Of a stretch of DNA of 64,000 nucleotides, positions 29,698-38,850 are shown piece by piece. The stretch is from contig NZ_FZNW01000011.1 of assembly GCF_900188115.1 (NCBI RefSeq), forward strand, positions 123,165 through 187,164, read 5' to 3'. This DNA is from Haloechinothrix alba (lineage in GTDB: Bacteria > Actinomycetota > Actinomycetes > Mycobacteriales > Pseudonocardiaceae). Below the pieces are notes generated by a model, which was not told where the DNA came from, did no database searches, and saw nothing but the letters and a program-made list of their open reading frames with translations. The stretch's first letter is position 1, and each line of letters begins with the position of its first letter. Position numbers and translations under genes: made by a program.

Positions 29698-31227
29698 TCA
29701 GCTACGGGACCGATCCTGCCAGTACGGCTCGCGCAGCTTGAACTTCTGCAGCTTGCCGGTGGCGGTGCGGGCCAGCTCCGAGCGAACCTCGACCGAGGTC
29801 GGCGCCTTGTACCCGGCGATGCGCTGCTTGCAGTGCCGGATGAGCTCGTCCTCGGTCACCTGCGCGCCCGGTTCGAGCACGACGAGAGCCTTGATCGTCT
29901 CGCCCCACTTCTCGTGGGGCACACCGATCACGGCGACCTCGGCCACGGCGGGGTGACTGAACAGCGTGTCCTCGACCTCGATCGACGAGACGTTCTCGCC
30001 GCCGGTGATGATCACGTCCTTCTTGCGGTCGCTGATCGTGAGGTAGCCCTCGTCGTCGAGCACGCCCCCGTCCCCGGTGTGGAACCAGCCGTCGCCGAGC
30101 ACCTTCTCGGTTTCCTCCGGCTGCCGCCAGTAACCCTCGAGCACCACGTTCGACCGGGCGAGTACCTCGCCGGACTGCGACGTCCGCAGCGTGACCCCCA
30201 GCGCCGGGGCGCCCGCGCGCACGAGCTTGGCCGCGCGCTGCTCGGCGGGCAACCCGTCCCACTCCGCGGGCGCGCGGTTGATCGTCAGCAGCGGTGACGT
30301 CTCGGTGAGCCCGTAGATCTGGATGAACTCCCACCCGAGCTCGGACTCCACCCGCTCGATCGTCGTGGTGGGTGGCGGGGCGCCCGCGACGATCACCCGG
30401 ACCCGGTCGCGACCGGGGATCTCGCCGTCCCAGTTCTTGGCGGCATCCAGCACGGCGTTGACCACGGCGGGGGCGGCGCACAGCACCGTGACCCCGTAAC
30501 GGTCGATCCGGCGCAGGATCTCCGCACCGTCGATCTTGCGTACCACGATCTGGGGGACGCCCATGCCGGCCATCGCGAAGGGCATGCCCCAGCCGTTGCA
30601 GTGGAACATCGGCAGGGTGTGCAGGTAGACGTCCCGGTCGGTCACCCCGGCGTGCAGCGCGAACGTCGTGGCGTTGACCCAGATGCTGCGGTGGGTGAGC
30701 TCGACGCCCTTGGGCCGGGCCGTGGTCCCGCTGGTGTAGTTGATGGTCGCCACCGCGTGCTCGTCGTGCTGCCAGGGCTCCGGTTCGGTTCCGAAGCGGT
30801 ACAGCTGGGCGTCGCTGTCGCTGCCCAGGATGAAGCGGTGCGGCACGTCGATACCGGCCAGCGAGTCGGCCAGCTCGGGGTCGACCAGCAGCGCGCTCGC
30901 CTGGCAGTGCTCCACGATGTAGCTGATCTCCTCGGTGGTCAGCCGGAAGTTGATCGGCACGAGGACCCTGCCGTACCCGGTCACGCCGAAGAACGAGGTG
31001 AGCAGCCGCGCGCTGTTGTGCGAGACGATCGCTACCCGTTCACCGAACCCGATACCCAGCGCGTCCAGCCCGGCGGCCTGGGCCCGGGCGTACTCCCCGA
31101 GGCGGGCATAGGTCAGCTCACCGAGCGGCTCGGCAGGCTGGTCGGGTTCGTCGACGACTCCGGTTCGCCCGCCGTAGACGGTGACGGCACGGTCGAGGAA
31201 GTCGCGAGCGCTGAACGGTACGAACAT
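29698..31227 (-). CDS. Acyl-CoA synthetase (AMP-forming)
   Basis: A 509-residue adenylate-forming enzyme activating a carboxylic acid to its CoA thioester. The P-loop-like NYTSGTTARPKGVELTH lies at about residues 160-176. Later motifs are QIYGLTETSP, GWFHTGDGGVLDDEGYLTISDRKKDVIITGGENVSS with the adenylation aspartate and hinge, and the C-terminal TATGKLQKFKLRE lysine. All functional residues are present. The type is a FadD/long- or medium-chain ligase. It is backbone-like in composition and distinct from the island ligase at 61425. ATG 31227 is used. Confidence 0.92.
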   Translation of the reverse strand: MFVPFSARDFLDRAVTVYGGRTGVVDEPDQPAEPLGELTYARLGEYARAQAAGLDALGIGFGERVAIVSHNSARLLTSFFGVTGYGRVLVPINFRLTTEEISYIVEHCQASALLVDPELADSLAGIDVPHRFILGSDSDAQLYRFGTEPEPWQHDEHAVATINYTSGTTARPKGVELTHRSIWVNATTFALHAGVTDRDVYLHTLPMFHCNGWGMPFAMAGMGVPQIVVRKIDGAEILRRIDRYGVTVLCAAPAVVNAVLDAAKNWDGEIPGRDRVRVIVAGAPPPTTTIERVESELGWEFIQIYGLTETSPLLTINRAPAEWDGLPAEQRAAKLVRAGAPALGVTLRTSQSGEVLARSNVVLEGYWRQPEETEKVLGDGWFHTGDGGVLDDEGYLTISDRKKDVIITGGENVSSIEVEDTLFSHPAVAEVAVIGVPHEKWGETIKALVVLEPGAQVTEDELIRHCKQRIAGYKAPTSVEVRSELARTATGKLQKFKLREPYWQDRSRS

Positions 31228-31317
31228 TCTGGCCTCCTGCGGTGTCCGGTCGTCGGCAGAGCGACGGGTTCGACGCGGTACCAGCGGACGCTACTGGCCA
31301 TCCGCGCACCGGCGCTA

Positions 31318-31929
31318 CTACCGGCACAGGTGGACGCTGACCGCGTACCCGCCCCCGTCGTACGGGTCACCTTCCCACGTGGCGTAGCGCTGCCGCAGCT
31401 CGAGACCGGCGTCGCGGCACCAGGTGTCGTAGTCGGCCAGCGTCACGGTGGGCTCGGCGAGCGGCAGGTGCGCGGCGTCGAGACCGAACCCGGCGACGAG
31501 TAGCCCGCCCGAGCGCAGGTGCGCGGCCAGCCTGCGCACCACCACGTGCTCGCTGCCCTGCGCGACGAGCGGGATCACGTTCCCCGCGGCCACCACCAGA
31601 TCGAAGCCTGCCTCGATTCCGTGCTCGGCGAGGTCGAGGGTCGCCAGGTCCTCGCGCACCCACGGCACTGCTGGCGTGCTGCGCTCGGCCTGGGCCAGCA
31701 TCGAGGCGTCCAGGTCCACGCCCACGCAGTCGTATCCGTGCTCGGCGAGCCACGCCGCCACCCGGCCGGTGCCGCATCCCGCGTCGAGCACCCGCGACCC
31801 CTCCGGCACCAGCGACGCGCACAACCGGGCCTCGCCGTGCACATCGACCCCGGACTCGGCGAGGTCGGCGAACCGGGACGCATACCGGGCACCGTGCCCC
31901 TCCCCCACCTGATCGGCCCAACGACTCAT
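31318..31929 (-). CDS. Class I SAM-dependent methyltransferase
   Basis: A 203-residue methyltransferase. Motif I is VLDAGCGTGRVAAWLAEHGYDCVGVDLD at about residues 47-74, followed by DLVVAAGNVIPLVAQG (motif II/III region) and GLLVAGFGLDA. No substrate-specific domain is visible. ATG 31929 follows GGGAGCC. It is the last recognisable backbone gene before the tRNA and is well separated from it. The methyl acceptor is unknown. Confidence 0.88.
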   Translation of the reverse strand: MSRWADQVGEGHGARYASRFADLAESGVDVHGEARLCASLVPEGSRVLDAGCGTGRVAAWLAEHGYDCVGVDLDASMLAQAERSTPAVPWVREDLATLDLAEHGIEAGFDLVVAAGNVIPLVAQGSEHVVVRRLAAHLRSGGLLVAGFGLDAAHLPLAEPTVTLADYDTWCRDAGLELRQRYATWEGDPYDGGGYAVSVHLCR

Positions 31930-32092
31930 CTCATGGCTCCCTTCGTGACGCTCCCACTCCAGCACAGCGTTCCCGGTAGCGACACACCCGCCGATGACCA
32001 CCAGCGGTTAACGCAACGCCCTAGCTGTGACGATCACACACAGGCCGGACGTTAAAATGCTGTTGGTCGCGGCACGGATGCCGCAACGTCAT

Positions 32093-32166
32093 GCCCTCGT
32101 AGCTCAGCTGGATAGAGCAAGAGCCTTCTAATCTCTAGGTCGCAGGTTCGAGTCCTGCCGGGGGCA
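32093..32166 (+). tRNA. tRNA-Arg (anticodon TCT)
   Basis: The cloverleaf folds with acceptor stem GCCCTCG/CGGGGGC (one G-U), D-arm GCTC/GAGC, anticodon loop CTTCTAA giving TCT, extra loop AGGTC and T-arm GCAGG/CCTGC around TTCGAGT. The anticodon stem has one C-U mismatch next to the loop. No CCA is encoded. The gene sits exactly at the border between backbone genes and the lower-GC island, a classic integration position for mobile elements. Confidence 0.92.
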
Positions 32167-32239
32167 CTGGCTTGACCAGGGATGACGCAACGAAGCGCTA
32201 CTACCTATGGATGAGACGTATGCAGTACGAATCTCGGAT

Positions 32240-33050
32240 TCGTACCAGGGCATCCCAGCGGCTCAGGAACTGGGCTGTCCGGTGGCGTGCCCGGGCGGCG
32301 CCGTCGAATCGGGGCGGGTGCACGCCGATGTCGAGCGCCGGGTCGCCGGCGCTCGATGGATGGGCGACGGGGTGGGGTGCGGGTGCGTCGAATGCGCTGC
32401 CCGAGGCCGGTGTGCTCTCGGCGGACCGTGCGTGAGCAGTTGGTAGCAGTACTGGAGCGCCATCAGCGGCGCACTGCCCGGCGGAGGACGCAGGTCAGCC
32501 GCGTGGCCCGCGAGCATCGCGGCGTGCAGGTGGCCTGCCGAAACGGCTCCGGCGCGAACAAGACCCAGCCGTGCCTGTGCTGCAGCTACTGGACGCGATT
32601 GAGCAGCGCGGCTACACCGGTGGTCAGACCCTGCTGTATCGCTACAGCATCCACGGACGCATCGAGTCCGACTGGCAGCGATCTCTCCCGAGCGGCTCAC
32701 TCGTGACCTACTCACCCAACTTGACCAGCTCACAGACCACCAGCGGGAACGGCTCGACGCATCTACGACTGCCTGGCCCGAGCTGACGGGGCTCGCTGCC
32801 CCGCATCGGCAACTTCGCCGCCCTACTCACCCCCGACGCCAGCAACAACGAGCACCTCACGGACTGGATCGACCACGCCTGGCTCGGGAATCCGCCCCCG
32901 CCTGCACACGTTCACCCGCGGGCTCGAGTTCGACCAGAACTCCCTGCGCGCTGCAGTCACTTCACCACTCCACAATAGACGCACCAGAGAAGTGAACACC
33001 AAGACGAGAATGATCAAACGGCAGATGCACGGACCGCAGGCCTCCCCACC
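32240..33050 (+). pseudogene. Degraded ISL3-family transposase
   Basis: Fragments in several plus frames, in the right order, match an ISL3-type transposase. First comes an N-terminal zinc-finger-like part (GCPVACPGGAVESGRVHADV, then RMRCPRPVCSRRTVREQ after a frame change). Next is a short QLLDAIEQRGYTGGQTLLYRY helix-turn-helix piece near 32580, then ERLTRDLLTQLDQLTDHQ near 32690, NFAALLTP...LTDWIDHAWL near 32815-32890, and the conserved C-terminal RLHTFTRGLEFDQNSLRAAV...NTKTRMIKRQMHG near 32905-33035. Frameshifts and a missing central DDE part (about half the usual length) make it dead. It begins within 80 bases of the tRNA. Confidence 0.75.
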
Positions 33051-33162
33051 TCCACCGCATCCTGCTCGGCCAACGCCTACCCACCGCAACCACCGAATAC
33101 GGGACAGAGCCAGCCGTCGGACAGTCACGAACACAAGTGACGAAGGTTGTATCCTGCGAAGC

Positions 33163-33366
33163 GTGCGGTTTCCGGGAACGACGAGGATCTATTTCGATCG
33201 CTGGGACGTCCTGTTCGGCATGTACCTGGTTGTCGTGTTGTCGGCCGTCGTGTTCGCCCTGGTGGCCCCAGTGCAGTGGGCAACTTTCATCCAGGAGGCC
33301 TGGGGGTGGCTGTTCGGCCGGATTGAGGAATGGGTACGTGGTCTACCCTTCCTCGTTCCCAGGTGA
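33163..33366 (+). CDS. Possible small membrane protein, unknown
   Basis: A 67-codon frame starting at GTG 33163 encodes one strong hydrophobic helix (FGMYLVVVLSAVVFALVAPV) followed by an aromatic amphipathic part (TFIQEAWGWLFGRIEEWVRG). No good ribosome-binding site is visible and the frame stays open upstream through the transposase remnant, so it may be a fragment of a former gene. Its last 24 bases overlap the end of the convergent gene at 33343. Translation is uncertain. Confidence 0.35.
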   Translation: MRFPGTTRIYFDRWDVLFGMYLVVVLSAVVFALVAPVQWATFIQEAWGWLFGRIEEWVRGLPFLVPR

Positions 33367-33903
33367 GGCGGATGCGGCGCCCACGGTCGCGCAGCGGCTG
33401 CACGGGCTGAATCCTTCTTCGCGCGCCTCCACAAGGGTGAGCTTTTCACGAGAATGCCCTTCGAGAAGGGCGCAGCCTTCGCGGTGGAATCTCTTGCGGC
33501 CCGGTATGACGTGCACGAGCGTGGCAGCGTCGGGGTCTGCCGGCTCGACGCCACCGGCGGTTACGGTCGTGACACCCTGCATCTGGACCTGTGTATCCGC
33601 GGCTGGCGGGGCCGTCGTGGTCGTATCGGACGTCGGCTCGATGTCCGCTGCGGCCGAGGCCTGGTCTTCGCTGTCCTGGGGCACGTCGTGAGTGTTGTCG
33701 GCATCCTGATCGTCATCCGCGTTCGGCCTCTGCTGTCGCTGCGACGAACGTCGACGCGCCGCGTCCTGCCAGGTTCGCCACGCCAGTGGCAGCAGGGCGA
33801 GTAGCGCGAGTGCGATGCCGACGTAGGCGAACACGGTCGTGCCAGTCAGGATCGCGGCTGTCACAGCCGCCAGGGACAGCACGAATGCTACAGCGATGAC
33901 CAT
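33343..33903 (-). CDS. Small membrane protein with C-terminal cysteine domain, end of mce operon
   Basis: A 186-residue protein with two N-terminal membrane helices (VIAVAFVLSLAAVTAAIL and VFAYVGIALALLALLPLAW), an acidic Asp/Gln/Thr-rich linker at about residues 55-125, and a C-terminal module VHVIPGRKRFHREGCALLEG ending in GFSPCSRC. The F-H-x3-C ... C-x2-C pattern looks like a small metal-binding or redox fold seen at the ends of other actinobacterial membrane proteins. GAGGAGAG precedes ATG 33903. It lies 33 bases after the SurA-like gene and is probably the last gene of the importer operon. Function unknown. Confidence 0.75.
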   Translation of the reverse strand: MVIAVAFVLSLAAVTAAILTGTTVFAYVGIALALLALLPLAWRTWQDAARRRSSQRQQRPNADDDQDADNTHDVPQDSEDQASAAADIEPTSDTTTTAPPAADTQVQMQGVTTVTAGGVEPADPDAATLVHVIPGRKRFHREGCALLEGHSREKLTLVEAREEGFSPCSRCATVGAASASPGNEEG

Positions 33904-33936
33904 GGCTGCTCTCTCCTCGTGTCCGTATCCACGCGC

Positions 33937-35121
33937 TCAGCGATTGGTGAGATCCTCTGGGGGTGCCTCGGGGTCGTCCGGGCGGTACTGCGATGCGTAC
34001 TCGACATCAGCGGCTGCGATCTTGTCGCCCAGCCACTCGCGCCACAGCTCGACCTGCGCATTCCTGTCCAGTCGCGCCTTGAGGTCGTCTTGGACCTCCT
34101 CGAAAGACAACTGTGTGGCCTCCTCGACCTCGGTGACCTTGCCGACATTCCATCCGCCCTGGCTCTGGACCGGTCCGAACACGTCGCCGGGTTCGGCCCC
34201 GAACGCGGCCCCGGCGTAGTCAGATTCGAGATCCTGCTTCTTCACCCAACCAAGGTCGCCCCCCTCGTTCCTGGTTTGTTCGTCGATGGTGTATTCCTCG
34301 ACGAGCGCGGCAAAGTCCGCTCCCCCTCTGGCCTGCTTCGCGACGTCCTCGGCAGCCTTCTGTGACTCGAGTACGATATTGCTGATGCGCCGCTGCTCCG
34401 GGGAGACCATCTCCTTGTCGTTCTCCTCGTAGTACGTGCGCGCGTCCTCGTCCGTTGCCTGTTCCGCCGACTCCGTCACCTTGGCGAACATCCGCGTATT
34501 GCGCAGTTGCCGCGAGATCTCGTCGAGTACATCCTGTTCGGAGATTCCCTGCTCGCCGAGCATCTGTGTGAAGGCCTCCCGCTTGCCCTGGAAGTTCTCG
34601 TCGATGACTGTCGCCAACTGGTCGCGAGCTTCCTTCTCCCCGACCTCGATACCTTCCTGCTGGGCCGTGCGGTCCAGGATCTTGCTGACCGCGACGGACT
34701 TGGCGGCGTCTCGGTTGAACGTGTCGCGCTTGTCCGGGTCCTCGGGCGGTTGGACGCCATACAGCCCACCGAGGACCTCAACGCGTTGCTGAAGCTCTTG
34801 TTCGGTGACGACCTCCTCGCCTACCCGGAGCGCGGCGTCGCCGGGTAGCCGGTTGACGACATCATGGACGACGACGGCACTCCCAGCAGCGATGACCAGG
34901 ACGAGCAACGTGCAGAAAGCCACGCGCACGCGGAAGGACCCCGGAAGTGTCGACCGCCACCAGGCAGCCGTCCGTTCCTGACCGGCGGTGACCCCTGCAG
35001 TGTCGATGCCAGTGTCCGCGCCATCGGTCTCCTGCCCACGGATGCCGTCATCTCCGACCCTCTCCGGCTCCGATGCCTCGGCGCCACCGGCACGGCCACG
35101 CGGACCCCTCAGGAACTTCAT
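33937..35121 (-). CDS. Membrane-anchored SurA/parvulin-type peptidyl-prolyl isomerase
   Basis: A 394-residue protein. A charged cytoplasmic start of about 65 residues is followed by one membrane helix (VRVAFCTLLVLVIAAGSAVVV). A SurA N-terminal chaperone domain follows (VGEEVVTEQELQQRVEVLGG; VSKILDRTAQQEGIEVGEKEA), and then a parvulin domain at about 255-345 (RRISNIVLESQKAAEDVAKQ, GGADFAALVEEYTID, GGDLGWVKKQDL, GDVFGPVQSQGGWNVGKV). AAGGAGG precedes ATG 35121, which overlaps the RND stop as ATGA, so the two are coupled. It probably assists folding of the extracytoplasmic Mce or RND parts. Confidence 0.87.
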   Translation of the reverse strand: MKFLRGPRGRAGGAEASEPERVGDDGIRGQETDGADTGIDTAGVTAGQERTAAWWRSTLPGSFRVRVAFCTLLVLVIAAGSAVVVHDVVNRLPGDAALRVGEEVVTEQELQQRVEVLGGLYGVQPPEDPDKRDTFNRDAAKSVAVSKILDRTAQQEGIEVGEKEARDQLATVIDENFQGKREAFTQMLGEQGISEQDVLDEISRQLRNTRMFAKVTESAEQATDEDARTYYEENDKEMVSPEQRRISNIVLESQKAAEDVAKQARGGADFAALVEEYTIDEQTRNEGGDLGWVKKQDLESDYAGAAFGAEPGDVFGPVQSQGGWNVGKVTEVEEATQLSFEEVQDDLKARLDRNAQVELWREWLGDKIAAADVEYASQYRPDDPEAPPEDLTNR

Positions 35122-37436
35122 GCGGAAACCTCCTTGTGTGCCAACGCCGGCACGGTAGTGGCACGACCCCGATCCACGGATACGGGCAGCAACCGGACAA
35201 CGGCGCTGGCAGCGACGTAGGAGAGCAGGACAGTTGCGGTGAGCACGAGCCCGTACTCCCGCAACAACCACAGTGAGGACGGAACCAACGCCAGGAAGCC
35301 CACCGCCGAGGTCACCGCGGCCCACGTCACCAACCGCCGCGTCCTCGACGACGCGAGTCGACGCCCAGCCGCGAGCAACACCGTGAACTCGCACGCCGAC
35401 ACCGCCGCGATCGCACCAAGCATCACCGTCAGCGGGGTGAGTGCGATACCCGTTACGGACAGCGCTCCCAATGCCCAGCCCGTGGCGATCGTCGCTGCCA
35501 GTACACCGCGCAAGCCGTCGACGCGTCTACGCAGACCCACCAGCAGCACCACACCCGCAGCGGCGATACCAGCGGTATTGGAGATGTACCGATTCTCGGA
35601 CAACAGCGTGTACGCGCGGTCGGCCGCGACCGGCAACCCCACGAGCTCCACGGTGTAATCCTGTGGTGGGGGCGGCAACGTCTCGCGCATATCGGCGAGC
35701 AACTCTCCTTGCTGCCCGAGGTCCTGGATCTTGATACCGAAGTTCATCACGGACTTCTTGCCGTCGCCGCGAACCACCGCGCTGGTAAGGTACTGCGGAA
35801 CGATCTCCATCCCCGCCCGGATCTCGTCCGCAGTCGGAGAGGCGCCGAGGAACTGGAACAGCCCGGACACCGTGAGTATGGGACTGATACTGTCACCGTG
35901 CGCGGCGAGCAGCTCGGATTCGGCCTTCCTCGACCAGTCGAGCGCCTCGGTACTGAGCACATCCGGGCCACGCAACACCACGTTGAGCTCCCCGGACGAG
36001 CCGAGGACTTGCTCAGCGTGCTGGGCATCCTCGATCGCGGGCACTCCTTTCGCCAGCTCTCGAGGGTCGGCCTCGATCGATGCTCCGGGCAGCGTCGCCC
36101 AACCACCCCCCGCAAGGGCGAGCACGCCGGCGAGTACCGACCACTTGCGCCACTTTCGCAGCGAAGATGCCCGACTCAGGGCAGGTTCGTCGCCGGCGCG
36201 ATCGACAGTTGAGCCATCGTGCTGCGGACCGACGGCAAGCCCCGTGAGAGCCGTCAAGAGCACACCGGCCGACAACGCCATGCCCAGCTCCCGGACGAAC
36301 GGGAGTGGCGACAGGAGCAGGGAGGCGAACGCGGCTGCGGTCGCGCACGCCGTCACGAGTACGCGGCGTCGGCTGGTGCGCGTCTGGAGATAGAGCGGGA
36401 ACGAGGTGCCAACACCCAGCAGAAGTGGCAGTAGCGCGATCGCTCCGAACGACATCGAAATCCCGAGCCACCCGAAGATGGACAGCGTGGCCGCGGTACC
36501 GATCAGCCCGGCGGCAAGAGGCCACAGCCGGCGCATCCAGCCCGACTGGGTGGGAACCAGCAGGAACCGTCCCAGCAACAAGACCACAGCCAACCCACCG
36601 AGTAAGGGCAGCTCCCGCGTGACCTGGTGAGCCACACCCGCCGTCACAGCGGGCGTTCCGGTGACCGTGACGTCGGAGAACTCCAGGTCCGAATCCTCGA
36701 CGGCCGACCGGACCCGGGAGACAAGCTCCTGCGTACTGCCCTGATCCAGATTCTCGCGAGGGCGAATCGACACAGCCAGGTTGTCCGCACCAGGAACGAC
36801 GAACCGCCACTGCGAACGCGGCTCACCCGAATCGTTATAGACGACGTTGTCGACGAACTGAGCATTGTGCAGCGTCGGGAGACCGGCGGGCAAGCCCTTC
36901 AGCAGCAGCGAGCCGTAACGGGCCTCGAAATCGGCCACAGCACGATCCGCCCGCTCGCCCGCCTCCTCGGCACCAAGTCCCTCCGAACGCGCCTCCTCCT
37001 CTGCCTCGACACGGATCACATCCCGTCGTCCCGCTATCCGCGCGAGCATCTGCTGCGCCGAGACAGCCGTCTGATTCAGCACTGTCGCGGGACCGTACAC
37101 GGCCGCAGCGTTTGGCAGCTCCGACAGCTGACCTTCCAGACCGAGTAACGCACCGATCCGCTCCTGGTCGAGCAACAGCTCCCGCGCGTTACCCGACTCG
37201 AGGATAACCACGATCGGTTCACCACCGAACGACCTCGCGTGCTCCTCCAGAGCCTCAACCGATGGGTCACCCGCCGGGAGAAACGACTTCGCGTCAGTAT
37301 CCACCTGGAAGCGCAGCAGGCCGGCCAACCCTGTGCCGGAAACCAACAACACGAGTGCCACCACGGCCACTAACCGGCCCCTTGTACGCGGACCCCGGCC
37401 CACGACCGTGTCTGGGTCCTTACGCTCTCGAATCAC
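35118..37436 (-). CDS. RND superfamily (MMPL/HpnN-like) transporter in the mce operon
   Basis: About 772 residues with RND layout: TM1 (LVAVVALVLLVSGTGLAGLL), a large extracytoplasmic domain (starting FQVDTDAKSFLPAGDPSVEA), five helices ending at GMALSAGVLLTALTGLAV, TM7 (VLAGVLALAGGGWATLP), a second extracytoplasmic domain and five final helices including TVMLGAIAAVSACEFTVLL. This resembles the COG1033/HpnN branch moving lipids across the membrane. GTG 37436 has GGTGGAG upstream; GTG 37460 is the longer choice. The stop overlaps the SurA-like ATG. Presence directly after six mce genes suggests partnership in lipid transfer. Confidence 0.85.
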   Translation of the reverse strand: MIRERKDPDTVVGRGPRTRGRLVAVVALVLLVSGTGLAGLLRFQVDTDAKSFLPAGDPSVEALEEHARSFGGEPIVVILESGNARELLLDQERIGALLGLEGQLSELPNAAAVYGPATVLNQTAVSAQQMLARIAGRRDVIRVEAEEEARSEGLGAEEAGERADRAVADFEARYGSLLLKGLPAGLPTLHNAQFVDNVVYNDSGEPRSQWRFVVPGADNLAVSIRPRENLDQGSTQELVSRVRSAVEDSDLEFSDVTVTGTPAVTAGVAHQVTRELPLLGGLAVVLLLGRFLLVPTQSGWMRRLWPLAAGLIGTAATLSIFGWLGISMSFGAIALLPLLLGVGTSFPLYLQTRTSRRRVLVTACATAAAFASLLLSPLPFVRELGMALSAGVLLTALTGLAVGPQHDGSTVDRAGDEPALSRASSLRKWRKWSVLAGVLALAGGGWATLPGASIEADPRELAKGVPAIEDAQHAEQVLGSSGELNVVLRGPDVLSTEALDWSRKAESELLAAHGDSISPILTVSGLFQFLGASPTADEIRAGMEIVPQYLTSAVVRGDGKKSVMNFGIKIQDLGQQGELLADMRETLPPPPQDYTVELVGLPVAADRAYTLLSENRYISNTAGIAAAGVVLLVGLRRRVDGLRGVLAATIATGWALGALSVTGIALTPLTVMLGAIAAVSACEFTVLLAAGRRLASSRTRRLVTWAAVTSAVGFLALVPSSLWLLREYGLVLTATVLLSYVAASAVVRLLPVSVDRGRATTVPALAHKEVSA

Positions 37437-37545
37437 GAGGCTCCACCAACGTGCCTCCACTACCCATAGCCCGGCCTCGAGCGCAGGAGATCGTCGGAAG
37501 CAGGCCGCGCTTCTTCACCGGAGATCAATCGTCCTCTTGATTGCG

Positions 37546-38850
37546 TCACTCTTCGTCGGACTGCGAACGCACCTTTTCGAAACCCTGTCCCGTTCCTGGC
37601 TCCTCAAGCGTCCCGGGGGCCGGGTACGGTGTGTGGTCACTGAGAGGATCGGGGAGCGTGAAAGGACTTCCTACTGGCGCTTGAGCGTGGCCTGCGAACG
37701 GTTGAATCTTGAGATAGTTGATACCTTCTTCGTCCGTATGCGCAAGGATCCCACTGAAGTTGGTGAAGAAGGCGGCTAGCTCATGGCCGTACGGTTCGAT
37801 GTAGTCCAGCATCGGGTTCACGTGCGACAGCATCGTCTCCAGCTGGGGCACCATCGAACGCAGATCCTGATTGAACCGCGGTAGACGTTCGAGTGTCGCC
37901 GGCGCATCCACCAACGTCGAATCGAGACTTGGAAGCAAGCCCCGCAAGTCCTCCGTCGTTTCCGGGAGCTGCTTCAGCGCCGTATTGACGTCCGGAGCCG
38001 CTGACCTCAAGTCCGCGGCCACCGGCACGAGCGCTCCGGAAAGATCAGCCAGTTCCGTCGACGCGACCTGTGTTCGTTCCAGAACACCAGGCAATCTCCG
38101 CATGGTCTGCTCAAGCTGCTCCGAATGCCCACTGGTCGCCGAGGTCAGCCGGTCAGCACTCTCCACCAGAGTCTGTATCTGCCCCTCACCCGTATTCAGC
38201 GCCTCCAGTACCGCCGAGGTTTCACGCGTGAGAGCCGTCAGGTCCTCGGACTGTGCAGCGATCGCATCGATCGCCGTGTGCCCTTCTCTGCCGAGATCGC
38301 CCATGCCTTCAAGCATCTTCGCAACATCCCCGTGCGAGCCGTCAGTTGCCTCACCTAACGTCCGGAACAGACCGCCCAAGGATTCGCGCGTCTCGGAATC
38401 CAGGCTACGGAGCACGTCGTGCAGCTGTACGCTCGGCTGCACGGCCGACGGAGGAAGTTGCGTGCCGGAATCCAATTCCGCCCCGTCCCCCGCCGTCACC
38501 TTGACGTAGCCCTCGCCGACGAGCGATCGCTCGCCCACACGCACCTCAACACCCTCATGCAACGGTGCTGCCTCAGAGTCCAGGCTGAACTCTACGCGGG
38601 CTCCGCCGTCGCTAAGGTTCTCAACCTCCTCGACCTGGCCGACATCGACGCCGGCCAGCCGGACTTCGCCGGCAGGAACCAGATTCAGAACATCCTCGGT
38701 CACGAACGAGGCACGATAATCGTCTCCGGTGAGGGGCAACTTGGAGCCGGTACCGGACAACAGGAACCCGAACACGAGTGCGCAGCCAATGACGAAGGCC
38801 ACCAGGGCTCCGCTCTTCCACGCCAGGCTCGCTCGACTATCGTCCATCAT
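37546..38850 (-). CDS. mceF: MCE-family protein, sixth of operon (MceF position)
   Basis: A 434-residue substrate-binding Mce protein. One N-terminal helix (SGALVAFVIGCALVFGFLL) anchors it. The MCE domain spans about residues 40-120 (VTEDVLNLVPAGEVRLAGVDVG, VGERSLVGEGYVKV). A long helical coiled region with repeated LTALTRETSAVLEAL-like heptads follows, then a short tail. VIGC inside the helix superficially fits a lipobox but is followed by hydrophobic residues, so it is not convincing. Its ATG at 38850 overlaps the previous gene's stop as ATGA, behind AAGGGGG. Mce proteins form hexamers making a lipid channel across the periplasm. Confidence 0.9.
   Translation of the reverse strand: MMDDSRASLAWKSGALVAFVIGCALVFGFLLSGTGSKLPLTGDDYRASFVTEDVLNLVPAGEVRLAGVDVGQVEEVENLSDGGARVEFSLDSEAAPLHEGVEVRVGERSLVGEGYVKVTAGDGAELDSGTQLPPSAVQPSVQLHDVLRSLDSETRESLGGLFRTLGEATDGSHGDVAKMLEGMGDLGREGHTAIDAIAAQSEDLTALTRETSAVLEALNTGEGQIQTLVESADRLTSATSGHSEQLEQTMRRLPGVLERTQVASTELADLSGALVPVAADLRSAAPDVNTALKQLPETTEDLRGLLPSLDSTLVDAPATLERLPRFNQDLRSMVPQLETMLSHVNPMLDYIEPYGHELAAFFTNFSGILAHTDEEGINYLKIQPFAGHAQAPVGSPFTLPDPLSDHTPYPAPGTLEEPGTGQGFEKVRSQSDEE

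Noticed and set aside
32139..32166. Attachment-site duplication of the tRNA 3-prime end
   Set aside because: I searched by eye for a second copy of the tRNA tail inside the window, especially near 63-64 kb, and found none; it may lie outside.
37546..38850. VIGC lipobox in the sixth Mce protein
   Set aside because: The cysteine lies in the middle of a continuous hydrophobic helix, not at its end, so lipoprotein processing is unlikely.
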